The position numbers and the translations under genes were made by a program. The notes beneath the pieces were generated by a model. The model did not search any database. It was not told where the DNA came from and saw only the letters and a list, made by a program, of their open reading frames with translations. From Acidimicrobiia bacterium (GTDB lineage Bacteria; Actinomycetota; Acidimicrobiia; Acidimicrobiales; Bin134), in contig JAJDYE010000014.1 in the NCBI GenBank assembly GCA_022822905.1, positions 1 through 64,000 of the forward strand: a stretch of 64,000 bases of DNA. The letters run 5' to 3'. How positions within the stretch are numbered: the stretch's first letter is position 1; every line of letters starts with the position of its first letter. Shown here one piece after another: positions 42,142 through 50,737 of the stretch.

Positions 42142-42729
42142 GTGAGGGCTCGGAGCCGAAAGAGGGCACAGAGGGCAGTGGCGCTGGTGGTGGCGATCGC
42201 CATCGTGCTGGCCTTGCTGCTCTCGCTGCTGGTGGTGTTCAGCGACACCGCCGCCGCCCATGCTGAGATGCGCCGGTCAGCCCCGAACCCCGGTCAAACA
42301 GTGGGCGGAATAGTCGACCGGGTGGAGATGGAGTTCCGAGAGCCCATCCGACCCCACCAGTCAAACGGAGTGGCGCTGCAATACCCCGACGGCACCCGCG
42401 CTCTGATGAGAATTGAGGTGAACGGCCATCTGGTACGGGGCCGCTTCAACCCACTCACCGAGCCCGGCCCATACAAGGTGATATGGGAGTTGCTAGACGA
42501 TTCCGATGGGGATTGGGCCACTGAGGAGTTCGAGTTCACCTACGACCCGGACGCGGCCCCGCCCGAGTGGCTGCCCGCTTCGGCCGCCGAAGGGTCCGGG
42601 GGCGGAGGCGGCATCAGCGGCAGCACCATTGCGCTGATTGTGGTCATCCCGGTGGCTGTGGTTTTAGCCGTCTGGGTCTTCTGGCCCCGCAAGCGCGGCA
42701 AGCCGGACAACCCCGAGGAGCGCAGCTAG
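42142..42729 (+). CDS. CopC-domain copper-binding membrane-anchored protein
   Basis: The protein has 195 residues from a GTG start. Residues 13-36 form a signal or anchor helix, and the mature start is HAEMRRSAPNPGQTVGG, with the N-terminal His used for copper in CopC. The beta-sandwich runs through VEMEFREPIRPHQSNGVAL and GPYKVIWELLDDSDGDW. A glycine-rich linker and a C-terminal helix (IALIVVIPVAVVLAVWVFW) follow. It likely sits outside the membrane and binds copper. No copD or other copper gene adjoins it. Confidence 0.85.
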   Translation: MRARSRKRAQRAVALVVAIAIVLALLLSLLVVFSDTAAAHAEMRRSAPNPGQTVGGIVDRVEMEFREPIRPHQSNGVALQYPDGTRALMRIEVNGHLVRGRFNPLTEPGPYKVIWELLDDSDGDWATEEFEFTYDPDAAPPEWLPASAAEGSGGGGGISGSTIALIVVIPVAVVLAVWVFWPRKRGKPDNPEERS

Positions 42730-42730
42730 C

Positions 42731-43180
42731 TCAGCGGAGTTCGGCGAAGAAGTCCTTGAGCAGGGCGGCGGACTCGTCTCGGCCCACGCCGGCCACCACC
42801 TCGAAGTTGTGGTTGAGCCGAGGGTCGGCGCCCAGGTTGTAGAGGGTGCCGCACGCCCCGGCCTTGGGGTCCTCGGCGGCGAACACCACCCGGCCCACCC
42901 GGGCCATTACCGCCGCTCCGGCGCACATCGGACAAGGCTCCAGCGTGGTGGCCAGCACCGCTCCGTCGAGGCGAGATGTGCCCCGCGCTGCGCCCGCATC
43001 CCGCAGGGCCAAGATCTCGGCATGGGCGGTGGGGTCGTTGGTGCTCAACCGCTCGTTGTGGCGGGCGGCCACCACCTCCCCGTCGATGGCCACCACCGCG
43101 CCGATGGGGACCTCGCCCTGCTCAGCCGCCTGCCGGGCCTGAGCCAAGGCCAGCTCCATGAGCGTGCGGTCATCGGTCAC
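42731..43180 (-). CDS. tadA: tRNA adenosine(34) deaminase
   Basis: The protein has 149 residues from a GTG start. The zinc site is HAE (PTAHAEILALRDAG) with PCPMC in TTLEPCPMCAGA. The N-terminus EQGEVPIGAVVAIDGEVVAARHNE and the C-terminus VFAAEDPKAGACGTLYNL are typical of TadA. It changes A34 to inosine in tRNA-Arg(ACG). A tRNA-Ser gene follows on the opposite strand ~55 bp away. Confidence 0.92.
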   Translation of the reverse strand: MTDDRTLMELALAQARQAAEQGEVPIGAVVAIDGEVVAARHNERLSTNDPTAHAEILALRDAGAARGTSRLDGAVLATTLEPCPMCAGAAVMARVGRVVFAAEDPKAGACGTLYNLGADPRLNHNFEVVAGVGRDESAALLKDFFAELR

Positions 43181-43234
43181 AGCGTCAGGATATGGGCTGG
43201 GAGACCGCCGCCACCGCTCACTATCCTGAAGAAC

Positions 43235-43324
43235 GGAAGGTTGCCAGAGCGGACGAATGGGGCGGCCTCGAAAGCCGTTGTGGCCTCCGGGTCACCATGG
43301 GTTCGAATCCCATACCTTCCGCCA
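43235..43324 (+). tRNA. tRNA-Ser (CGA)
   Basis: A class II tRNA with a long variable arm. The acceptor GGAAGGT pairs with ACCTTCC, followed by G and an encoded CCA at 43322-43324. The anticodon loop CTCGAAA gives CGA, reading UCG. The T arm contains GGTTCGAATCC. The variable arm between the anticodon and T stems is about 20 bases, as expected for Ser. Confidence 0.95.
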
Positions 43325-43380
43325 GTTTCTTCGCGCCCTGTCGGCCACCGTCGACGACCGCTTCTGGAGCGATGTGGGTG

Positions 43381-45306
43381 TCAGGTGGCTTGGCCGGCGA
43401 ATTGGGCGGCGTGCAGGTCGGCGTAGGGGCCGCCGCGGGCCAAGAGCTCGTCGTGGGAGCCCTGTTCGGCGATGTGGCCGCCGTCCATCACCACGATGGT
43501 GTCGGCGCCGCGGATGGTGGACAGGCGGTGGGCGATCACGAAGCTGGTGCGGTCGGCCCGCAGGGCGTTCATCGCCTCTTGGATGAGCACCTCGGTGCGG
43601 GTGTCCACCGACGAGGTGGCCTCGTCGAGAATGAGGATGGCCGGGTCGGCGAGGAAGGCCCGGGCGATGGTGAGGAGCTGCTTCTGGCCGGCGGAGATGT
43701 TGTCGCCCTCGTCGTTGATCACGGTGTCGTAGCCGTCGGGCAGCGAGGGGACGAAGCGGTCCACATAGGTGACCCGGGCGGCCTCCAGGATCTGGGCGTC
43801 GGTGGCGTCGGGGTTGCCGTAGCGGAGGTTCTCCCAGATGGTGTCGCCAAAAAGCCAGGTGTCTTGGAGCACCATGCCGAACTTCGACCGCAGCTCGGCG
43901 CGGGGCAGGGCAGTGATGTCGCGCCCGTCGAGGGTGATGCGCCCGCCGTCGAGCTCGTAGAACCGCAGCAGCAGGTTCACCAGCGTGGTCTTGCCCGCGC
44001 CGGTGGGCCCGACAATGGCCACCGTCTGGCCCGGCTCCGCGGTGAGCTGTAGCCCGGTGATGAGGGGTTTGTCGGGCTCATACGAGAAGTGGACGTCGTC
44101 GAACACCACCCGTCCCCGGGTGGGCGGCTGGTCGGGCACCGGTTCGGCATCAGCGCTGATCTCGTCGACGTCGAGCAGCTCCACCACCCGCTCCAGCGAG
44201 GCGATGCCCGATTGGAAGGTAGCGGCCATCGAGGCCACCTGCTGGACGGGCATGGCGAACTGCCGGGTGTACTGGATCATGGCCTGCATGTCGCCGATGG
44301 TGATGGCCCCGCTGGAAATGCGCAGCCCGCCCACCACCGCCACCGACACGAACTGGAGGTTGCCCATCAGCATCATCACCGGCTGCATGGCCGACGACAG
44401 GAACTGGGCTCCACGGCTCGACTCGTAGAGCTTGGCGTTCTCCTCGGCGAACCGCTGGCGCTCCTGGTGCTGGCGGCCGAAGGCGGTGACGATGGCGTGC
44501 CCGCTCACCACGTCCTCGGCCTGGGCGTTGAGCGTGCCGGTGGTGCGCCACTGACGCAGGAACCGGGGTCGGGCCCGAGTGGCGAAGATCCTGGTGGCCA
44601 CCACCGAGAGGGGAACGGTCACAAAGGCCACCAGCGCCAGCAGGGGGGAGACCGTGAGCATCATCACGGTCACGCCGACGAGGGTCAAAACGGCGGTAAG
44701 CATCTGGTTGATGGTCTGTTGGAGGCTTTGGGAGAGGTTGTCGATGTCGTTGGTTACCCGGCTGAGCAGGTCGCCCCGGGCGTGTTGGTCGACGTAGGAC
44801 AGGGGAATGCGGTGGAGCTTGGCCTCGATGGTCTCCCGCAACCGGAACATGGATCGCTGGAGCGCCCCGCTGAGCAGGTAGTTCTGGATGTGGCCCAGCG
44901 CCCACGCCAGTGCGAATACCCCGCCGATGAAAAGGAGCCGGTCCCGGAGCCGGCCGGTGTCAATGCCGCCCTCGCGCACGCCGTCCACGATGATGTCGGT
45001 GGCGCCGCCTAGCAGCCAGGGGCCGATCACCGTCAAGCTCACGCTCATCACCGCCAACACCATCACCAAGATCAGAATCGGAGTCTCCCGGCCGGTGATC
45101 TTGGCCAGCTGGCGAACGGTGCCCCGGAAATTGCGGCTGGTCTCCACCGGCAGCGGCGCGCTCATGCGGCCTGAGAAGCGCAGCGCCTCGCGGCCGTAGG
45201 TCTGAAGGGCCTCTTGGTCTTCTTCGTCTTGGCTGTCGTCGCCCGACTGGGGATCGTCCGGCTGGGGATCCTCCGGCTCGCCGTCGCCCGGGTTGCGCTG
45301 GTTCAT
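43381..45306 (-). CDS. Heterodimeric ABC exporter, subunit with canonical Walker B
   Basis: The protein has 641 residues with an acidic N-terminal tail (residues 1-35). Six transmembrane helices follow. The nucleotide-binding domain has Walker A GPTGAGKTT, Walker B LILDEATSSVD and switch His FVIAHRLS, but the signature is ISAGQKQLL rather than LSGGQ. Paired with the upstream subunit, this gives one consensus and one degenerate ATP site, as in TM287/288-type exporters. The start overlaps the partner stop (ATGA). Confidence 0.92.
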   Translation of the reverse strand: MNQRNPGDGEPEDPQPDDPQSGDDSQDEEDQEALQTYGREALRFSGRMSAPLPVETSRNFRGTVRQLAKITGRETPILILVMVLAVMSVSLTVIGPWLLGGATDIIVDGVREGGIDTGRLRDRLLFIGGVFALAWALGHIQNYLLSGALQRSMFRLRETIEAKLHRIPLSYVDQHARGDLLSRVTNDIDNLSQSLQQTINQMLTAVLTLVGVTVMMLTVSPLLALVAFVTVPLSVVATRIFATRARPRFLRQWRTTGTLNAQAEDVVSGHAIVTAFGRQHQERQRFAEENAKLYESSRGAQFLSSAMQPVMMLMGNLQFVSVAVVGGLRISSGAITIGDMQAMIQYTRQFAMPVQQVASMAATFQSGIASLERVVELLDVDEISADAEPVPDQPPTRGRVVFDDVHFSYEPDKPLITGLQLTAEPGQTVAIVGPTGAGKTTLVNLLLRFYELDGGRITLDGRDITALPRAELRSKFGMVLQDTWLFGDTIWENLRYGNPDATDAQILEAARVTYVDRFVPSLPDGYDTVINDEGDNISAGQKQLLTIARAFLADPAILILDEATSSVDTRTEVLIQEAMNALRADRTSFVIAHRLSTIRGADTIVVMDGGHIAEQGSHDELLARGGPYADLHAAQFAGQAT

Positions 45307-47036
45307 GTCGCCTCACCTCCTCTCTGGGAGGAGACGATCTCGGCGTAGGTGGGGCAGGTGTCCACCAGCTCGTCGTGGCGCCCTTGGCCCACCACGAGGC
45401 CGCCTTCGAGCACGATGATCTGATCGGCGGTCTCGATGGTGGAGATCCGCTGGGCCACCACCAGCACAGCGGCATCGCGGGTGAGGGGTTCGAGGGCCTG
45501 GCGCAGTCGGGCCTCGGTGGCCAGGTCGAGGGCGGAGAAGGAGTCGTCGAACAGGTAGACCGCCGGTTGGGCCACCAGGGCCCGGGCGATGGACAGCCGC
45601 TGGCGCTGACCGCCCGACACGTTGGTGCCCCCCTGGGCGATGCGGCTTTGGAGCCCGTCGGGCATCGACTGCACAAACCCCGCGGCTTGGGCGATTTCCA
45701 GGGTTTCCCACAGCTCTTCGTCGGTGGCGTCGGGGCGTCCGTAGCGGAGGTTGGAGGCCACCGTGCCGCTGAACAGGTAGGCCCGCTGGGGCACGTAGCC
45801 GATGGCGCCCCACAGCAAGGCCTGGTCGAGACGGCGGACATCAATGCCGCCCACTGAGACCCGCCCGGAGCTGGCGTCGGCCAGGCGGGCGGCCAGCGTC
45901 AACAGCGTGGTCTTGCCCGCGCCGGTCGATCCGATGATGGCGGTGGTCTGCCCGGGGACGGCATTGAACGACACGCCCTCGAGCACAGGGTGCTCAGCGC
46001 CGGGATAGCGGAAGCCGACCTCTTGAAACTCCACCGTCCCCGGCCGGGTGAAGTCGCGGATCGGGGTGGACGGGGGCTCCACCGACGACTCGGTGTCGAG
46101 CACCTCAACGATGCGCTCGGCGGCCACCGCGGCCCGGGGGATCATCGACACCATGAACGCGGCCATGGTCACGGCCAACAGGATCTGGAGCAGATAGGTG
46201 AGGTAGGCCACCAGCGACCCGATCTGGGTGGAGCCGTCCTCGATCCGGTCGGCGCCGATCCACAGCAGCGCCACGCTGGACAGGTTCACCAGCAGCGTGA
46301 CCGCGGGGAATACGGCGGCCATGAGCCGCGCCGCCCGCAGCGAGGATTCAGTGAGGCGGTGATTGGCCTCGGCGAACCGGGCGCTCTCGGTTGGCTCCCG
46401 AGTGAAGGCCCGAACCACTCGCACGCCGGTGATCTGCTCGCGCAGCACGGCGTTGATCCGGTCGATGCGCTCCTGCATCTGCTGGAACGCCGGGGTCATG
46501 GCGGCGATGATCGCGCCCGCCACCACAATTTCGAGGGGCACCACCACGAACAGCAGCACCGACAAGCCGGCGTCCTCGCGGATGGCCAGCACCGTGCCGG
46601 CGATCATGGTGAGCGGGGCGGTGATCATCATGATCGTGAACAGCGCGGTCAGCGTCTGGATTTGGTGGGTGTCGTTGGTGATACGGGTGATGAGAGAGGG
46701 GGTGCCGAATCGGCCGATCTCGCGGGTGGAGTAGCGGGTGACCCGGTCGAACACGTCGCGCCGGATGTCGCGGCCGAACGCCATGGCCACCTCCGACCCG
46801 TACCAGACCGCCACCGTGAGCAGCGCCACCTGGATGAACGAGACCAACAGCATGATCCCGCCCATCCGCCAGATCACCGACTGGTCGCCCAGCAGCACGC
46901 CGTCGTCTATCAAGGTGGCGTTCAGCCCCGGCAGCAGCAACCCAGTGGTGGTCTGGCCCGCCTGGAGGATCAACACCAGCACAATGGCCCGACGGTGAGG
47001 GGCCAAATGGCTCTTGAGAAGTCGCCGAAGGCTCAT
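45303..47036 (-). CDS. Heterodimeric ABC exporter, subunit with degenerate site residues
   Basis: The protein has 577 residues from the ATG at 47036. It has six transmembrane helices in residues 15-310, then Walker A GSTGAGKTT and signature VSGGQRQR. Walker B reads YLFDDSFSALD, with Asp instead of the catalytic Glu, and the switch position is Gln (VVAQRIS) instead of His. These are the changes seen in the non-catalytic half of heterodimeric exporters. It is translated with its partner. The exported substrate is unknown, possibly a drug or lipid. Confidence 0.92.
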   Translation of the reverse strand: MSLRRLLKSHLAPHRRAIVLVLILQAGQTTTGLLLPGLNATLIDDGVLLGDQSVIWRMGGIMLLVSFIQVALLTVAVWYGSEVAMAFGRDIRRDVFDRVTRYSTREIGRFGTPSLITRITNDTHQIQTLTALFTIMMITAPLTMIAGTVLAIREDAGLSVLLFVVVPLEIVVAGAIIAAMTPAFQQMQERIDRINAVLREQITGVRVVRAFTREPTESARFAEANHRLTESSLRAARLMAAVFPAVTLLVNLSSVALLWIGADRIEDGSTQIGSLVAYLTYLLQILLAVTMAAFMVSMIPRAAVAAERIVEVLDTESSVEPPSTPIRDFTRPGTVEFQEVGFRYPGAEHPVLEGVSFNAVPGQTTAIIGSTGAGKTTLLTLAARLADASSGRVSVGGIDVRRLDQALLWGAIGYVPQRAYLFSGTVASNLRYGRPDATDEELWETLEIAQAAGFVQSMPDGLQSRIAQGGTNVSGGQRQRLSIARALVAQPAVYLFDDSFSALDLATEARLRQALEPLTRDAAVLVVAQRISTIETADQIIVLEGGLVVGQGRHDELVDTCPTYAEIVSSQRGGEAT

Positions 47037-47183
47037 GGATGGTTGATCTTGGCACGAATACTCCATGCCAAGAATGCCGATTCCCACCAGGCCTTCGCTC
47101 CGACACCCCACCGCTTGTAAATCCCTTATGTTTGGGGACCATGGCGAGCATGATCCGACGGTTGATGTGGGGTGGGGGACGAG

Positions 47184-47631
47184 ATGGCTGAACTAGACCC
47201 TTCGGTTGCGGCTTGGCGGGTGTACTGCCTATCGATTGCCTACCCCGGAGAGATGGTGTTCGCATCTGGAGCACCCGACGATCCCGATGTGCGGGCGGAG
47301 GGGATTCGGGCGCTGAGCCGGTACATGGCCTTTGGATTGGAGCAGTCCCTCAGGCGGGGCCGACTATTGGGCCTGAGTGCTATTGAACCACTGGGGTGAG
47401 ACGGTGGACCGGCGCACCCGCACCGCGGGCATCAACGGCGACACCGCGGTTCGCCGCGACGACGGCACCGTGCGGCTGGTAGTTGCCCACCAAGACCCCG
47501 GCCTGCCCAACTGGCTAGACACCGCCGGCAACCCCGCAGGATCGCTAAGCCTCCGCTGGTTCCGCTCCACCGCATCGCTTCCCACAGCGGAAACCCAATT
47601 GGTCCCCTTCACCCAACTCCCGGGTTCCTGA
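47184..47631 (+). pseudogene. Degraded DUF1214-type gene with internal deletion and frame change
   Basis: The first part (47184-47399) reads MAELDPSVAAWRVYCLSIAY and ends in a stop shortly after SRYMAFGLEQSLRRG. The second part (from 47377, one frame over) reads LLNHWGETVDRRTRTAGING, RRDDGTVRLVVAHQDPGLP and NWLDTAGNPAGSL, the usual C-terminal end of DUF1214 proteins of ~350 residues. About 200 codons of the middle are missing and the halves are out of frame. It is almost certainly inactive. Confidence 0.7.
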
Positions 47632-47815
47632 CCCGCCCACCAGCAGAGCCCCAATAGTCGATGGCCGAAACCATCATTAGGGCCTCAGCGCCGCTTGTGG
47701 CATCAGCCGGGGTTATCGAGGATCAGTCCCAGCACTTCGCGGATCTAGCGTCATCAGCGGGATAGATGACGAGTATCGGCTGGGAGCTCTGGCCGAAAGG
47801 CCTAAAGGTGGGGAC

Positions 47816-47836
47816 AATGTGTCGGACTAACACATT
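47816..47836 (+). promoter_or_regulatory. Candidate operator AATGTGT-N7-ACACATT
   Basis: A perfect 7-bp inverted repeat with a 7-base spacer ends 21 bases before the cupin start. Size and position suit a transcription-factor site. The TGTGT...ACACA core is similar in design to CRP/FNR or GntR sites. No regulator gene is adjacent. Confidence 0.5.
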
Positions 47837-47857
47837 CACCCTAAGAGAGGCAGCTTC

Positions 47858-48400
47858 ATGAGCTTTACCGGACCTGTTCGCCGAATCATCACTGGCCACG
47901 ACGACGATGGCACTGCGATTATCGTCGCCGACGGCCCTACGAGCCGGATCTTTGACGCGCTTGGCGAGGAGGGCTTGGTTTTCCAGGAGATTTGGCACAC
48001 CACCGAGACGCCTGCGTTAATCGACCGCGACCGACGCGAGGCCGAAGAGCCCGGACTGGTGCTCGCGCCGCCGACAAACGGGGTCCGCATTCGGGTGTTG
48101 GACATTCCGCCCGAAGCCGAGGGGGCGGACATGGACGCCGTGTTCGAGAACATCGGCGCGACCGATGCCAAGCTCGAATCCGACCGCCACCGGTCCTTCC
48201 ACCGCACCGAGACCATCGATTTCGGAATCGTATTATCCGGCGAGGTCGTGCTGTTGATGGACGAGGGCGAGGCGACCGTCTACCCAGGCGACATCGTCGT
48301 ACAACGCGGCACCAACCACGGCTGGATGAACAGAACCGAACAACCGTGCCGAGTCGCCTTCATTCTGATAGACGGCCTATACACCGATGGGCTCGGCTAG
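47858..48400 (+). CDS. Cupin-domain protein
   Basis: The protein has 180 residues from the ATG at 47858. The second half is a single cupin: HRTETIDFGIVLSGEVVLLMDEGEATVYPGDIVVQRGTNHGWMN, containing the usual G(X)5HX... and PGD...H pattern, though the first motif has H and T/D in place of the full His set. A piece of the same family (EGADM...VFENIGATDAKLE) recurs as a remnant at 63366. It may bind a metal and act on a small acid. It is the only plus-strand gene of the cluster besides the P450. Confidence 0.82.
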   Translation: MSFTGPVRRIITGHDDDGTAIIVADGPTSRIFDALGEEGLVFQEIWHTTETPALIDRDRREAEEPGLVLAPPTNGVRIRVLDIPPEAEGADMDAVFENIGATDAKLESDRHRSFHRTETIDFGIVLSGEVVLLMDEGEATVYPGDIVVQRGTNHGWMNRTEQPCRVAFILIDGLYTDGLG

Positions 48401-48422
48401 CTCGGGGTGCGGCACTCCCGAG
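48401..48422 (+). terminator. Hairpin between convergent cupin and FAH-family genes
   Basis: CTCGGG/CCCGAG forms the base of the stem, with GTG/CAC inside around a CGG loop and one bulged T. It begins directly after the cupin stop and lies 14 bases from the end of the convergent gene. No T-run follows on the plus strand. Confidence 0.55.
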
Positions 48423-48435
48423 GCACACTGCATCC

Positions 48436-49416
48436 TCATTCGTCGACGACGACAGGCTGGTAAATCTCACCGAAGATAGAAGTGCCATCGTCGTCAAGAA
48501 CCTCTATCCGGACGGTTTCTCCATCGCCCAGGAACTGTGTTGACGGCGCCCCCGAGTCGATGATCTCGATCGCGCGGCGCTCAGCGATGCAGGCTGAGCC
48601 CACGGAGCGGTCTGCGCTGGACACCGTTCCCGAACCAATGATCGTTCCCGCAGACAACAGGCGGGTATAAGCAGAGTGGGCGATGAGCTCTCCGAAGTGG
48701 AAAGTCATCTCGGATCCATGTGGGTGGCCGAACCACTCGCCGCTTCGCTCGACGCGCAATGGGAGGTTCACTCGGCCGTCGCGCCATGCGCCACCGAGTT
48801 CGTCTGGCGTCACCGCGACCGCTGCGAAAGCGGTGGACGGTTTCGCCTGGAGAAAGCCGAATCCGGCCGAGATTTCACGACCGGCGTAAGCCCGCAGGCT
48901 CACGTCATTGATCAACACCAGTAGCTTGACGTGGTCGAGGGCATCGGCGGCAGTGGTCCGCATGGGAACTTCATCGACTACCACCCCAAATTCACCTTCA
49001 AAGTCGATGCCTTCGTCGAATCGGTATCCGCAGATCGCATCGGTCGGGCCACGCAGGTCGTCGGACGCACCCTGGTAGATGAATGGGTAGTCGCTGGGCT
49101 CGTTGGGTCGCTCGGGGTGCAGCGCCTGCGACATGAGGTCTAGGTGTGTCTGGAACACTGAGCCGTCGAGCCACTGGGGCGCCCGCGGTAGCGGTGCCAT
49201 CGCTTCGCCCGCCTTGAACGCCGCGGAACCGTCGTCGCTACCGGCTTCAATCTGATCAAATCGATCCTGGAGTGCCGGGGCCACGTCGTCCCACCGTCTA
49301 ATCGCCTCGAGCAGTGTTTCTGCGATGTCATCGACCGCCACGCAGTGTTTTAGATCCCGCGAGACCACCACCAAACGCCCGTTTTCGCTCGGACCAGGCA
49401 ACGTTGCGAGTTTCAT
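48436..49416 (-). CDS. Fumarylacetoacetate hydrolase (FAH) family protein, copy 1
   Basis: The protein has 326 residues. The metal site is visible in GIDFEGEFGVVVDE, with the conserved acidic residues, then LLVLINDVSLRAYAG and the catalytic-side GREISAGFGFLQAKPSTAF. The C-terminus has LLSAGTIIGSGTVSS. Family members hydrolyse or decarboxylate beta-diketo or 2-hydroxymuconate-type acids. It is the most distant of the three copies in the cluster and is followed 28 bp upstream by an alpha/beta hydrolase gene in the same direction. A role late in ring-cleavage breakdown is inferred. Confidence 0.9.
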   Translation of the reverse strand: MKLATLPGPSENGRLVVVSRDLKHCVAVDDIAETLLEAIRRWDDVAPALQDRFDQIEAGSDDGSAAFKAGEAMAPLPRAPQWLDGSVFQTHLDLMSQALHPERPNEPSDYPFIYQGASDDLRGPTDAICGYRFDEGIDFEGEFGVVVDEVPMRTTAADALDHVKLLVLINDVSLRAYAGREISAGFGFLQAKPSTAFAAVAVTPDELGGAWRDGRVNLPLRVERSGEWFGHPHGSEMTFHFGELIAHSAYTRLLSAGTIIGSGTVSSADRSVGSACIAERRAIEIIDSGAPSTQFLGDGETVRIEVLDDDGTSIFGEIYQPVVVDE

Positions 49417-49444
49417 CGTGCATCTCCCTCAAAGAACTGCCCGC

Positions 49445-50701
49445 TCACACCGGCCCCGGCACCTCGTCAAACACCTCGGCAATCCAGTCCGCAATGAAAT
49501 GCACGCCGTAGGTCATATTGTCGACGCTGACGTGTTCGACGCCCATTGTTCGGTCGTCGAAGATCTTCAGCTCGCGCTTAGGGCTGTTTACGAGCTGGTC
49601 GTACGTCTGGTGGGCATACTCGAGTGGGATCTGGCGGTCGTTCTGGCCGTGGGTTACGAGGAATGGCACGGTCACCTTGTCCAGCAGTCCGTCGAGAGTG
49701 ATCTGGGAGCACAAATCCAGGAACTCGTCCATGTCGGCGGCACCCCACACCCACCGCACGTGTTCCCAATAGTGGGGCACAGGGCGCTCGCCCTCGTTTT
49801 CCAAACGACGGCGCTGGACCTCGCCCCAATTGTGGTTCGCCCCCCAAATGGCACAGAGCGAGAACCGGGGTTCGGCAACGAGCAAGCGGGGAGCGTAGTA
49901 GCCGCCCAAAGAGATGCCAGCCACCCCGATGCGAGAGTTGTCTACGTCGGGACGCGCGCTGACGGCGTCGTAAACCACGCTGCCCCACTCGCAGGCGGGG
50001 GTGGCGAAGAGGCCATGAAGACGTAGCGCCTCACCAGTGCCTGGCTGATCGATGTTGAGGGTATTGATGCCACGTCTGGCGAGCTGATCTCCAAGACAGC
50101 TCCAGTGGAGCATCTCCTTTGTGGAGTCGAGTCCGTTCACGTAGACCATCGTCGGCCTCGGGCCCTCTCCTCGGTCAGCGCTCCGGAACCAGGCCGGGAT
50201 CGTACCGTGGAGGTAGGGAATCTCGACCCGCTCCATGTTTGCGCCGCCCAATTCGACGGAACGGGCGAAGGAGTCAAGCGACTTCTGGTACACCGCGGCC
50301 CGCTCGGTGCTGCCTTGGGCTTGCATGCGCTCGGCTATTTGGTAGTAGAGCGCCGCCCGGTTCAACTTGTCGGCGGCCGCAAATCCATGCCCGGCGGCGG
50401 AGTCCTCGTCGGCGAGTCCCACCAGTTTGTCGGCCATGATGACCCAAGACTTGAGAAAGTCACCTGTGCCAGGGTTGTCGCCTTGGGCGGCCGCCTCCCG
50501 CAGTGGTGCGCACATCTCCTCGATTTCCCCGATTTGCGCACCGCTTTCCAAGGCGATGCAGACGGAGAGATTCCACACGTAATTGCCGGGAAAATACGAG
50601 AACATCTCGGCCGTCACCCCCTCGGGCCGCAACGTATCAGCGACATCTTCATCGGCACAGCTGAATCCCCTGATAACGGTCATCTGTTGTGCTGATGCCA
50701 T
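49445..50701 (-). CDS. Alpha/beta hydrolase with N-terminal helical domain (C-C hydrolase-like)
   Basis: The protein has 418 residues from the ATG at 50701. The N-terminal part (MFSYFPGNYVWNLSVCIALE, ESGAQIGEIEEMC) matches the cap-and-helix arrangement of 2,6-dihydroxypseudooxynicotine-hydrolase-like enzymes. The nucleophile elbow is GISLGGYYAP. The acid and base positions fit LVTHGQNDRQIP and GVEHVSVDNM. It should cleave a C-C or ester bond of a ring-derived intermediate. It is divergent from the P450 with only 36 bp between the starts. Confidence 0.85.
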   Translation of the reverse strand: MASAQQMTVIRGFSCADEDVADTLRPEGVTAEMFSYFPGNYVWNLSVCIALESGAQIGEIEEMCAPLREAAAQGDNPGTGDFLKSWVIMADKLVGLADEDSAAGHGFAAADKLNRAALYYQIAERMQAQGSTERAAVYQKSLDSFARSVELGGANMERVEIPYLHGTIPAWFRSADRGEGPRPTMVYVNGLDSTKEMLHWSCLGDQLARRGINTLNIDQPGTGEALRLHGLFATPACEWGSVVYDAVSARPDVDNSRIGVAGISLGGYYAPRLLVAEPRFSLCAIWGANHNWGEVQRRRLENEGERPVPHYWEHVRWVWGAADMDEFLDLCSQITLDGLLDKVTVPFLVTHGQNDRQIPLEYAHQTYDQLVNSPKRELKIFDDRTMGVEHVSVDNMTYGVHFIADWIAEVFDEVPGPV

Positions 50702-50707
50702 GGGAAT

Positions 50708-50717
50708 CCGTATACGG
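50708..50717 (+). promoter_or_regulatory. Palindrome CCGTATACGG in a 36-bp divergent promoter gap
   Basis: A perfect 10-bp palindrome lies between the starts of the hydrolase and P450 genes. The space is too short for two independent promoters without overlap, so a shared regulator site is plausible. Confidence 0.35.
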
Positions 50718-50737
50718 TCGGCGCCGGAGGGAGGGCG

